This document shows, piece by piece, positions 6,206 to 13,252 of a DNA stretch of 13,472 nucleotides. Below the pieces are notes generated by a model, which saw nothing but the letters and a program-made list of their open reading frames with translations, did not search any database and was not told where the DNA came from. Source of the DNA: Pelotomaculum sp. UBA3103 (GTDB lineage Bacteria; Bacillota; Desulfotomaculia; Desulfotomaculales; Pelotomaculaceae). Made by a program: the position numbers and the translations under genes. Every line of letters begins with the position of its first letter. Within the stretch, counting starts at the first letter, position 1. Location of the stretch: contig DFAP01000044.1 in NCBI GenBank assembly GCA_002365855.1, positions 1-13,472 on the forward strand. The letters run 5' to 3'.

Positions 6206-6628
6206 TTGAATGTCATCTTGTTCTATGGGCGGAAGTTCGTCAACCAACCAAATTCACCGGACAAAGATATCTTTTCGCACAGTGTTACAATCACCACCCT
6301 CCGTCTCGAACTTGGACAAACTTACTTAAACCTGGTCACCCCTAAACTGCTCGTCTCGATCAACCTACAGCTTTTCACCACAAACCAAAATAAAGAATAT
6401 AATATAACATATTTTTCCATTATCAAAGAGGACGTGGTGCAGATGATTAAACCTTCCAGAAAAATTTTAATAGCAGGTTCAATCCATACTCTTGAAATTT
6501 TTGAATCTGGAACAGGTGATTTAATATTTAATATAATACTGAACGAGAATGACAAAGTTGTTGGAACTGTCAAGGCAGAAAGCAATACCTTATTAAATCT
6601 GTTACATGAGTTATGCAGTTCCTGGTAA
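6206..6628 (+). CDS. Hypothetical protein of the SOD/CARDB cluster, start uncertain
   Basis: 140 residues from a TTG just after the SOD stop. The frame is open only from 6197, there is no ATG near the start, and neither this TTG nor the one at 6218 has a ribosome site, so the 5' end may be damaged or coupled to the SOD gene. The sequence from FVNQPNSPDKDIFSHSVTIT through LRLELGQTYLNLVTPKLLVSI to IKPSRKILIAGSIHTLEIFE is strand-rich and reads like a soluble beta protein; it ends NTLLNLLHELCSSW. I do not recognise the family. No membrane span or signal is seen. No clear terminator follows. Confidence 0.62.
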   Translation: MNVILFYGRKFVNQPNSPDKDIFSHSVTITTLRLELGQTYLNLVTPKLLVSINLQLFTTNQNKEYNITYFSIIKEDVVQMIKPSRKILIAGSIHTLEIFESGTGDLIFNIILNENDKVVGTVKAESNTLLNLLHELCSSW

Positions 6629-6710
6629 ACAACACCAATTCCACAACCATAAAAATGGACTATGAGGCCAAAATTTTTCGATGAACCTTGAAAACCGATC
6701 GCCGGTTATG

Positions 6711-7577
6711 TCAAAATAGACATTGCTCGTAACAGCAAGTCCGATGACTGGCGTTGAATAAGTTTCTTACCATTTCGCAGTGGGAGAGGGCTTCTTCGGC
6801 GCCTTCTTTATTGCATTCCCATCTTGCGTAGCGCAATAGGGTTTCTGCAGTAAAAAGCAGTTCAATGTGAGCAAAATGAGAAGCTTCCGACCGCGAATGG
6901 CAGTTTGTGAGCCCCAGTTCCTGTTTCACCGTGCGGTAAAACACTTCAATCCGCCAGCGTTTGACGTAAACCGCCGCAACTTCTTGTGGAGCGTCATACC
7001 GGTTGTTAATCAACAGATAGGCATCCCGGTAGGTGGCACTTTCATCTTCCTCTTGAAGAATTCCATCCACAGTGACTGGCTCTTTCCGGTATGTGGATGC
7101 AACGGCTGCAATGGGAACGTACCGCCATCGTCTCATGGGCTTGCCTTTCTGGTTTGTGGTGTCATAAGAAAGTTTGATGTAGACATCGGGAATGCTGATG
7201 ACACCGCCTTTACCGAGGGTAGAGAGTTTTGTATAAACAGTACGGAGCAGTTCCTTCGGGTTGACTTTCTTGTATTGCTCTTTCCGGGATGCCGGTTCAA
7301 AATATTTGCAATACAAAACAGTGTTTTTCTTGGCCTTGGTCACCCAGTCGAAGTTATGTTCGGCCAGCCAATTGAAGAAACTCTTGCATAGAAACCAGCG
7401 GTCCATAGCTGCCCACAGTCGTTCATGACAGGTACTGCGGAGATCCAGGAGCATTTTCCGTGCCAAATCCAGCTTGGTTTGCTTGTCATCCTGGCTTTCG
7501 GTTTTACGCCAGAATCGCCAAAAGAGGGGATACTCCAGGCCGTTTTTCAAAACTGCATAGGTGGATATGAGGTTCAT
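6711..7577 (-). pseudogene. 5'-truncated IS4-family transposase
   Basis: The 288 residues visible correspond to the central and C-terminal parts of an IS4-type DDE transposase. MDRWFLCKSFFNWL carries the second catalytic Asp, and YVKRWRIEVFYRTVKQELG fits the Y-x2-R-x3-E-x6-K signature with the catalytic Glu. The N-terminal region with the first catalytic Asp is missing. The sequence starts abruptly at STYAVLKNGLEYPLFWRFWRK, exactly where the recombinase remnant begins on the other strand, so a deletion or insertion junction lies at about 7577. The ATG at 7577 is probably accidental and no ribosome site is visible. It should not produce an active enzyme. Confidence 0.82.
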
Positions 7578-7784
7578 ACACCACCTTCAGGCATACATTT
7601 GCTAAGATGTTTTTAATGAACGGGGGAGACCCCTATGTTCTGAAGGACTTACTGGGCCATGAAAGCATGTCGACCGTAATTATACTATTTTAAGCTCTTC
7701 AGGGAGGACTTATATAAAATGTACCAGGGTAGGTCACCGGTCGACAAGCTATCAGGTATAAGGACAGCAACTAGTAATCGTTAA
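7578..7784 (+). pseudogene. 3' remnant of a tyrosine recombinase/integrase gene
   Basis: The plus strand encodes TTFRHTFAKMFLMNGGDPY and then VLKDLLGHESMSTV, the HxxR...GH (box II) region of XerD-type tyrosine recombinases. The frame then breaks near 7680. A shift resumes homologous-looking sequence, YYFKLFREDLYKMYQGRSPVDKL, ending at the TAA at 7782-7784. The catalytic tyrosine would normally sit shortly after the GH box, near the break. Everything upstream of the HxxR motif is replaced by the truncated IS4 transposase. This is a dead fragment, presumably of a former mobile element or integrase. Confidence 0.75.
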
Positions 7785-7859
7785 GGTTTTGCAGCGGGCT
7801 GAACTTGCTGTGTTGGCTGCTCACCCCGGAGCTGAAAAGGTTTACGCGTAGATATAAGG
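7785..7859 (+). other. Short gene-like remnant before repeat copy B
   Basis: A plus-strand frame (7783-7851) reads KVLQRAELAVLAAHPGAEKVYA followed by a stop. It has coding-like composition but no start or ribosome site. It may be the 3' end of another lost gene. Confidence 0.2.
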
Positions 7860-7905
7860 ATATAAGGGGTCAATAAGGATATAAGGGGTCAGATATAAGG
7901 GGTCA
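7860..7905 (+). repeat. Three tandem copies of the left end of the palindromic repeat
   Basis: The 13-base unit atataaggggtca occurs at 7860-7872, 7879-7891 and 7893-7905; the last is the real left edge of palindrome copy B. The same edge (gatataaggggtcagg) begins copy C. It looks like stuttering or nested partial insertion of the element end. Confidence 0.7.
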
Positions 7906-7969
7906 GGCTTGCATTATTGCATTAAAACAATAATCCTTTGCTAATGCAATAATGCAAGCCTGACCCCTT
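7897..7969 (+). repeat. Palindromic REPIN/MITE-like repeat, copy B
   Basis: A perfect 28-bp inverted repeat (7897-7924 with 7942-7969) surrounds a 17-base loop. The arms start aaggggtcaggcttgc and are identical to those of copy C. The outer right flank is cactactt, as in the other copies. Confidence 0.92.
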
Positions 7970-7977
7970 CACTACTT

Positions 7978-8176
7978 CAGAGAATACTCGTGTCTCTACG
8001 CTCCTGTTGGCTCGTGTTGATTGGAATGATTGGAATAAGTGCTCACGAAATAAATAAAAAAAAGTGGCAGAACTCGTTGGAATACACACGTTATGAAAGC
8101 GTAGCGGGACAGTGGTCAACTGCAGGCTGATGTAAGAGCTGTATACACCAGAGGAAAACAGAATTGCGTGTCGTAC
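7978..8176. other. Intergenic region without a recognisable gene
   Basis: It lies between palindrome copy B and the 3' end of the methyltransferase. I see no open frame, no terminator hairpin with a T-run and no RNA gene that I can name. Confidence 0.3.
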
Positions 8177-9094
8177 TTATTCGACCACTGCCCACGCAAA
8201 GTGCTGATGCTCGCACGCATGATAGCGGTCCGTGCGTCCCTGGAAGTAGTGTGCTTGAATGTCTGATGGGCTCAAGTTCTCATGAAGACGCAAGCCCAGA
8301 TTTGCGAGGTCAGTGGCAATCGTGTATGGGTCAAAGCCCGTTATCATCGGTTCGCCCACCTGCCGCACACTCTCCATCTGCACTTGCATGCGTTTAGCCG
8401 CTCTCTCGGGGACAAATGCGTCGGTATCCAGGTAATCGAAAATGACCGTGCTGCCCGCAGGGGTGACATCGGCGATGTCACGCAACGTGGCGAACACTGA
8501 ATCGCGAGGCAAGTAATAGGTAACGCCCAGCCAGCTAAATAAGCTTTGGGCCTGCGGATCATACGATGACCGCGTGAGTGACGCTACCAGACTCTCCTGC
8601 TCGAAATCAACTGGAATGAAGTGAAGCTGTGCTGGATGTTCCATGCCCACCTCAGCGAGGCGACGGCGTTTATATGCTTGCGTGACAGGATGGTCGACCT
8701 CAAATACCTGAAGCTGCTCTAACATCTCAGGTCTCCGAAAAGCAAAGGTATCCAACCCTGCTCCGAGGATCACATACTGCTTCACCCCCTGTTTGACAGC
8801 TTTATCAAGGGTATCTTCCGTATACCTCGCACGGCTCAGGGTCATGGATGGGGACGGCATGAGGCGCATCACCCACTTTAGGGCGGTCGCCTGGTCAGGA
8901 TACGATGAAGCACTTTCAGGGTCGTAAAGCTTGAGAGCCTCCGCCAGACTACTTTCGATAAGTGGTTGCCACCCCTGTGGAATCAGACGATAGGCCAGAG
9001 AGTCATCAAAGATCTTGGAATCATCGTGCATGGCATGGTAGCCACGCATGTAGGCCAGGATTATTGCGGTCATGCTGACTTGAGCCTCTTTCAT
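8177..9094 (-). CDS. Class I SAM-dependent methyltransferase, TIGR00027/leucine carboxyl methyltransferase-like
   Basis: 305 residues. The opening VSMTAIILAYMRGYHAMHDDSKIFDD, the SRARYTEDTLDKAV segment (87-100), the SAM-binding motif VILGAGLDTFAFR (108-120), FEVDHPVTQAYKRRRL with acidic D133, and FSWLGVTYYLPRD near 190-200 together identify the TIGR00027 type of putative O-methyltransferase. The substrate is unknown; relatives lie near secondary-metabolite or lipid genes. The ATG has AGGAGG nine bases upstream and the frame is intact. Base composition looks clearly richer in GC than its AT-rich neighbours, suggesting transfer. It lies on the same strand as, and 20 bases downstream of, the broken IS4-type transposase gene, so it may have arrived with it. 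Confidence 0.88.
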   Translation of the reverse strand: MKEAQVSMTAIILAYMRGYHAMHDDSKIFDDSLAYRLIPQGWQPLIESSLAEALKLYDPESASSYPDQATALKWVMRLMPSPSMTLSRARYTEDTLDKAVKQGVKQYVILGAGLDTFAFRRPEMLEQLQVFEVDHPVTQAYKRRRLAEVGMEHPAQLHFIPVDFEQESLVASLTRSSYDPQAQSLFSWLGVTYYLPRDSVFATLRDIADVTPAGSTVIFDYLDTDAFVPERAAKRMQVQMESVRQVGEPMITGFDPYTIATDLANLGLRLHENLSPSDIQAHYFQGRTDRYHACEHQHFAWAVVE

Positions 9095-9114
9095 CTAAAA
9101 TCCTCCTCTTTAAC

Positions 9115-10499
9115 TTAATTGGTTGATATGTTAAAGAAATACTGGATGGGCATAGCAAGGTAACTGGCAAACTATAAAAAAACTTCATCATGAGGTCATC
9201 GCCATCTGTTCCACTAATAACGGCAATTGATGGAGGAAATCTTTCAAAGCTACCAAAATCCGTTGCAGAGCTCCTATTTATAGTAATGTCCCTGATCTCA
9301 TTCACAGCAGTAAAAGAATAAATCTCCCAGTGACCGTGCGTCGGTTGAGTTGCGGCATTCAAGAGAAAGCATTATATAACGAATAAAACTATGCTGGTGT
9401 GGACTACCATAGAGTCATATGATTTCCCTTGGAATTCCTTGGCTAGTTTTAGAAATGATTTGGTAGTTTTAAAGAATAGCTCAATATCCCATCGTTTGCC
9501 GTAGATGCGGATAATCTCTTCTACCGGAAGTTCGAGGTCTGTTGAAAGTAATGCTAACCATTCTTTTTTATGAGTACGATCTTTGATAAAAATGATCCTG
9601 GCCTTGATAGGTTCGCCATCATGGTTATGGCCGATACCGACAACGGCAGAGGCAAAAACACCTTCTTTACAGGCTCTTTTTTTACTTTTTGGTGAAGCCC
9701 TCTCAAAGTTAGCGTTCCTCTTCGTATGTGTACTTGTGTGAGGAAGGTCTTTAAGCATACAGATGGTATACAGACCGTATTGTTTTTTGACCTTTGCAAT
9801 AAGTGATGGGAAGGCAAACCAGCTATCAAACAACAGATGTTTAGCCGGGAACCCATAAGGTTTTGCTTGTCCCAAAAGATGCAGTAGCGCATCGGTGCTT
9901 TTTTGAACAGCTTCCTTGCGGTTTCGGTAACCAATTGATCGCTTGTCGATAGATGAGTCGATTTTGCAAAGCTGTTTTTTCACCTCAGCAGTAAGATGGG
10001 ATAAAGGAACAAAAGAGTTACCATCCGAGAGTAAGCATACAAAATCCTTTGAAATACCTGTTTTCTATATGATCCTTAAACCTCGATAGAAGTTCCACTG
10101 CTTTACTACGATTGTGTCTATATGCCGAATCTTCGATGATTAAAACGTTTTTACCCGTTCATCGCTTGTAAGGGGTGATAGGTGATTATGAACCACTTTT
10201 TGGGCGATTAGAAACAGTAATTTCTTCCAGTTATAATGGCAGTTGTTGAGGAAGCGATATACGCAGTCCTTGGCAAATGACATTTCATCATGATGTAACT
10301 GCAAGGTCCGGTATAGATTTTTACCGGTAAAGATCAGTGAAAAGATGAAACAGAATACTTGGAAACAGGATGTACCTTTTGTTTTCGTAAAATTGGATTT
10401 TTTCATCAGCTTGCTGATTCCAAGGTCTTTGAAAAACTTTCTGGCGGTTGTATCAATTTCATTTTCAAACAATGAGTAATTTGGTAGAATAGAAGCCAT
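9115..10499 (-). pseudogene. IS4-family transposase broken by multiple frameshifts
   Basis: About 460 codons of one transposase can be followed across shifting frames. The N-terminal part (10140-10499) starts MASILPNYSLFENEIDTTARKFFKDLG. A shift at about 10150 leads to VLIIEDSAYRHNRSK with the first Asp. A second shift near 10030 leads to SDGNSFVPL and the long piece 9372-9983, with LLFDSWFAF (second Asp) and YGKRWDIELFFKTTKSFLKL (Y-x2-R-x3-E-x6-K, catalytic Glu). Further shifts near 9380 (RYIMLSLECRNSTDARSLG), 9310, 9280 (ALQRILVALKDFLHQLPLLV) and 9170 lead to YLAMPIQYFFNISTN and the natural stop at 9115-9117. The total length suits the IS4/IS231 group. It is inactive. Confidence 0.85.
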
Positions 10500-10683
10500 A
10501 AAAGCACTCTTTCGCTTTGGTTTTTTGGGGTTCGGTCACTTCTATTTTACCAAAACAAAGGGTGTTTTCCTATTTTGTGCAACCATAAAAAGCTAGGAAG
10601 TTCAAGGCTTTAAGACATCAAAACATGTGCGAAAGTTGAGGTAATAATATTCTCATCATAATCTCAAGTTTGAAACTTTCAGC
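10500..10683. other. Intergenic DNA between two transposase remnants
   Basis: This is probably the left end of the IS4-type element and the start of the IS1634-type one. The motif cgaaagttgagg (about 10629-10640) and the nearby ctcaagtttgaaactttcag resemble inverted IS ends, but no pairing is good enough to fix boundaries. There is no gene. Confidence 0.3.
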
Positions 10684-11036
10684 CCGTTTTTGGTCCTTTT
10701 GAGCCCGCAAACCCAGTAGACATGGTCTTTTGGGATACCACTTCTACTTATTTCGAAGGAAAAGGTCCTGCCGAATTGGGCCATTTCGGTTATTCCAAAG
10801 ACCACCGGTCTGACCGGGTCCAGGTGATGATTGGTGTTGTGATTACCCAGACGGGCATCCCTATCCGGGGCATGGTTAGTAAAGAAATTTTAGATGAACT
10901 GGACCGAAGCCACATTGAATATATCGTTGGTATGCGTATGCGCAAAGTCAACGATGTCAGCGAGGTGTTGAAAACCGGCGGCAGGTACAAGATAGTACGG
11001 AATAACTTGAAAGTGAAAGAGGTCTGGTACTAAGAT
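10684..11036 (+). pseudogene. IS1634-family transposase fragment with an internal deletion
   Basis: From GPFEPANPVDMVFWDTTSTYF, with the first catalytic Asp, through EGKGPAELGHFGYSKDHRSD and RVQVMIGVVITQTGIPI, the sequence is a typical IS1634-type DDE transposase. It then jumps directly to RGMVSKEILDELDRSHIEYI. The intervening stretch, which normally contains the second Asp in a VGDRGMVS context, is missing in frame. The reading frame ends at VKEVWY because palindrome copy C begins immediately after it, so the C-terminal part with the catalytic Glu is also gone. The N-terminal region is absent too. It cannot be active. Confidence 0.82.
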
Positions 11037-11038
11037 AT

Positions 11039-11112
11039 AAGGGGTCAGGCTTGCATTATTGCATTAAAACAACAATCCTTTTACTAATGCAATAATGCAA
11101 GCCTGACCCCTT
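11039..11112 (+). repeat. Palindromic REPIN/MITE-like repeat, copy C
   Basis: A perfect 28-bp inverted repeat (11039-11066 with 11085-11112) has an 18-base loop and arms identical to copy B. The loop differs from B by only a few bases (aaacaacaatccttttac against aaacaataatcctttgc). The left flank is agatat and the right flank cactactt. It directly truncates the IS1634-type fragment. Confidence 0.92.
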
Positions 11113-11120
11113 CACTACTT

Positions 11121-11439
11121 CGAACCGTTTACTTCTTTCGTGCAAAAACTGTATCGTGACCCACAACGCACGTCAAAAGGCAGACGAAGGGGAACATTTA
11201 AACGATCTAGCTTATGACCCAGTGATACTGTAAGAACATTATGGTCAAAAATGTGGATGAGGACTACCTATTAAGTGGTCGTTCCTCTAACACAGGGGAC
11301 AGAAAAGCTGGTGGTTGTATACACCATAACTGTTAGTATCAGGACCTATGTTAATTCGCGACTATCACCTTGATAACAAAGTTTAATTTTTATGCAACGC
11401 TAATGAGTTTAATCATAAAATTATGTAAATATTTATTAA
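11121..11439. other. Intergenic region, no gene recognised
   Basis: About 320 bases with short coding-like pieces in different plus frames (FVQKLYRDPQRTSKGRRRG near 11140-11200; MVKNVDEDYLLSGRSSNTGD near 11240-11310), but no start, ribosome site or family resemblance. From about 11370 it becomes AT-rich and leads into the hicA promoter. Confidence 0.3.
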
Positions 11440-11440
11440 T

Positions 11441-11458
11441 GCGTACCCCCAATACGCA
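11441..11458. promoter_or_regulatory. Upstream operator of the hicAB promoter
   Basis: The interrupted palindrome gcgta...tacgc repeats the sequence found at 11472-11489 (15 of 18 positions identical). The two sites are 31 bases apart, about three helical turns, so bound proteins would lie on the same face of the DNA. It is likely a HicB binding site. Confidence 0.7.
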
Positions 11459-11466
11459 ATTTTTTC

Positions 11467-11496
11467 TTGACACGTACCCCGGATACGCATTATAAT
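11467..11496 (+). promoter_or_regulatory. hicAB promoter with operator in the spacer
   Basis: TTGACA at 11467-11472 and TATAAT at 11491-11496 are separated by 18 bases that consist almost entirely of the second operator copy (11472-11489, cgtaccccggatacgca). A repressor bound here would block RNA polymerase directly, which fits the autoregulation known for HicB. Confidence 0.85.
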
Positions 11497-11525
11497 AAAA
11501 ATAAGCTATAAGGAGGGTTGTTTCC

Positions 11526-11729
11526 ATGGTTACCAGAAGCTACACAGCCAGAGAAGCAGAAAAGAAATTGACTGACGACGGTTGGTACGTGGTCAGAACC
11601 AGGGGCAGTCACAAGCAGTTTAGACACCCGACGAAACCAGGATTGGTCACGATCCCTGTACATCCTGGAAAAACCATGGGAATCAATGTAGTAAAAAGTA
11701 TCGAGAGGCAGTCAGGGATCAAGTTCTAA
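11526..11729 (+). CDS. hicA: HicA toxin, mRNA interferase
   Basis: 67 residues, the usual length. HicA toxins have a double-stranded-RNA-binding-like fold and cleave mRNA in the cytoplasm until bound by HicB. The family core is present: AREAEKKLTDDGWYVVRTRGSHKQFRHP, with the catalytic histidine H29 in GSHKQF, and the VTIPVHPGKTMGINVVKSI tail. AGGAGG (11511-11516) lies nine bases before the ATG. It is the first gene of the operator-controlled transcript, with the antitoxin gene 122 bases downstream. Confidence 0.95.
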   Translation: MVTRSYTAREAEKKLTDDGWYVVRTRGSHKQFRHPTKPGLVTIPVHPGKTMGINVVKSIERQSGIKF

Positions 11730-11789
11730 TCCCCCGACTCCCTCGAAATAATATATAAATAAGATAATAGATAGTTTAAATTACCAAAA

Positions 11790-11818
11790 TTGTTTTTACC
11801 TAAATCATTAAGAATTAA
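11790..11818 (+). promoter_or_regulatory. Weak candidate promoter in front of hicB
   Basis: TTGTTT (11790-11795), a 17-base spacer and AATTAA (11813-11818) lie within the unusually long hicA-hicB gap. The -10 box is poor. It would give separate antitoxin supply, as reported for hicB in other bacteria, but it is only a suggestion. Confidence 0.25.
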
Positions 11819-11851
11819 GTCTAGCATTAGTTACGTAAAGGAGAATTGATT

Positions 11852-12316
11852 ATGGAGTACAAAAATTATTATGCGTACCCTGGAGTATTTCATATCTGGT
11901 TAGACGAACATAATCATAAGCAAATCGATGTTACTTTTCCCGATCTTCCTGGCCTGTTTTCAGGCCCTGGCCCGGACGCTACCTTCGAGGAAGCTCTCGA
12001 TGCAGCTAGAGAGGGTTTAGCGTTGCATTTAGAAGGTATGATTGAGGATAACGAGCCGATCCCGGAACCTACTTCGATTGAGACTTTAAAATTCGATAAG
12101 GATTTCCCGGAAGGAGGTCAAATTCTCGTAGCATTTGTAGACGTTATTTTGTCTCTTTATCGAAACAAGAAGACCGAATATACTAGAGTTAATGTTACAA
12201 TTCCCTCATGGCTTAAAGAGTTAGCAGAGAGTAAGAAAGTAAACTATTCTAAGGTTCTTAGGGAGGGACTATACGAAGTCTTAGACCTTAATAGAATTGG
12301 AATAAAAGAAGAATAA
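11852..12316 (+). CDS. hicB: HicB antitoxin
   Basis: 154 residues from the ATG at 11852, chosen because AAAGGAG ends at 11843, eight bases upstream; the TTG at 11846 is too close. The N-terminal part has the HicB partial RNase H-like fold: IDVTFPDLPGLFSGPGPDATFEEALDAAREGLALHLEGM, then NEPIPEPT. The C-terminal part, about residues 110-145 (TRVNVTIPSWLKELAESKKV, then NYSKVLREGLYEVL), is a ribbon-helix-helix DNA-binding domain that would bind the operators ahead of hicA. HicB neutralises HicA by direct binding and represses the operon. It is followed at once by a terminator, so the module is self-contained. Confidence 0.95.
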   Translation: MEYKNYYAYPGVFHIWLDEHNHKQIDVTFPDLPGLFSGPGPDATFEEALDAAREGLALHLEGMIEDNEPIPEPTSIETLKFDKDFPEGGQILVAFVDVILSLYRNKKTEYTRVNVTIPSWLKELAESKKVNYSKVLREGLYEVLDLNRIGIKEE

Positions 12317-12337
12317 CCGGGAATTTCCCGGTTTTTT
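12315..12337 (+). terminator. Intrinsic terminator of hicAB
   Basis: Stem aaccggga (12315-12322) pairs with tcccggtt (12326-12333) over a three-base loop, followed by a T-run. The last two bases of the hicB stop codon form the foot of the stem. Confidence 0.88.
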
Positions 12338-12582
12338 CTTTAGTAATAAAATTACGATAGCAAATTATTTTTGCTACCTTATTGTAAAAGTTTTAGACCT
12401 TCAATAAAATATTGAATGTGGGTCACAAATTTAATTTTGAAAAACCCAGTGAAATAAAGGGCTTTTTTCTTTAATTTTGTCAGAAAAAATGAAGGAAATG
12501 GCTTTTTTTGTTAGAATATATAAATAATAATGCCAAGAGGTAAATATTGGAACATAGTCAGTGAAAAAGGAGATTTAGGTAG
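12338..12582. other. AT-rich intergenic region before the membrane gene group
   Basis: A poor hairpin (aaaccc...gggctttttt, about 12445-12467) looks like a weak terminator remnant. Around 12476-12520, ttgtcagaaaaa is followed by ttgttagaatatataaat, which may be the promoter region of the next genes, but hexamer spacing is not standard. There is no gene. Confidence 0.3.
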
Positions 12583-12711
12583 TTGGATCAGATGCCTCTT
12601 GTGGCCGTAATAATTTATTCCATACCAGAGAGTGTGATATTGTTTGCTTTTGGTATGGCTATAGTTGGGGAATACTTATTTCTTAAACACTTATATGGTG
12701 GTGATAAATAA
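12583..12711 (+). pseudogene. Truncated duplicate of the N-terminus of the next gene
   Basis: A 42-residue frame with TTG start reads DQMPLVAVIIYSIPESVILF and then AFGMAIVGEYLFLKHLYGGDK. It aligns with MDKMPLIAVIFQSIPESIILFSFGLAIVGE of the gene at 12773 and then diverges. AAGGAG (12567-12572) lies ten bases upstream, so it could still be translated into one membrane segment. It is most likely the stump of a tandem duplication whose 3' part was lost, though a functional one-helix peptide cannot be excluded. Confidence 0.65.
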
Positions 12712-12772
12712 AAGAAAGCCATTAGAACCGGGACAGACATATATATTATTAACAAAAAAGGGGAACCGGGAA

Positions 12773-13252
12773 ATGGATAAAATGCCTTTAATCGCAGTAA
12801 TTTTTCAATCAATACCGGAGAGCATAATACTGTTCTCTTTTGGTCTTGCCATTGTTGGGGAACGTATCAATTTTAAAAAAGTTTTTATTGCCGCTGTTAT
12901 CTCCGCTTTTACCTCGATGTTTGTAAGGAACTATGTTCCTTATTTTGGACTTCACAGCGTAATTGGTGTATTAGTCTTGTTTATACTATTTTGGAAACTG
13001 TTTGATTTAAAAGCATGGAAAGCGTTAATTTCTTCACTGCTTAGTTTAATAATATTAATATTATTAGAGACTTTTATATTACAAGCAGTATTAAATCTAA
13101 AACACATAACTTTAACAGAAATGTTGCAAGATAATTTAAAAAGAGTTATATATTTTTATCCTCACTTAACTATATTTGGATTGGTTACATGGCTAATATA
13201 TTATAAAAAATGGTTTTTGATAAAAGGCAGCAGGGTGAGCAATGTTGATTAA
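12773..13252 (+). CDS. Polytopic membrane protein resembling a sensor-kinase membrane domain
   Basis: 159 residues from the ATG at 12773, chosen because homology with the upstream duplicate begins there and aagggg precedes it; the open frame extends further back to 12665. About five membrane segments: PLIAVIFQSIPESIILFSFGLAIVG, VFIAAVISAFTSMFV, VIGVLVLFILFWKLF, ALISSLLSLIILILLETFIL and TIFGLVTWLIYYK. The pattern recalls the N-terminal membrane part of clostridial GHKL/Spo0B-type histidine kinases, but no kinase domain is attached. The next gene overlaps its end. Base composition is very AT-rich. The sensor link is inference; the membrane nature is clear. Confidence 0.75.
   Translation: MDKMPLIAVIFQSIPESIILFSFGLAIVGERINFKKVFIAAVISAFTSMFVRNYVPYFGLHSVIGVLVLFILFWKLFDLKAWKALISSLLSLIILILLETFILQAVLNLKHITLTEMLQDNLKRVIYFYPHLTIFGLVTWLIYYKKWFLIKGSRVSNVD

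Noticed and set aside
6867..7391. A 174-codon plus-strand frame opposite the truncated IS4 transposase
   Set aside because: It is antisense to a clearly coding sequence with IS4 motifs, and its translation shows no family features.
7978..8150. Possible group II intron or other structured RNA after palindrome copy B
   Set aside because: I could not find a domain V-like hairpin, intron boundary or reverse transcriptase, so there is no support.
9021..9362. A 113-codon minus-strand frame overlapping the methyltransferase start
   Set aside because: It is a patchwork: part is the frameshifted C-terminus of the IS4-type transposase, and the rest runs out of frame into the methyltransferase gene.
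4511..11112. The three palindromes as a CRISPR array or as ordinary terminators
   Set aside because: They are kilobases apart, not regularly spaced, and have conserved loops; no run of T follows the stems.
12665..12772. Longer N-terminus for the membrane protein starting at 12665
   Set aside because: Homology with the upstream duplicate begins at the ATG at 12773, and the extra residues are polar with no ribosome site.
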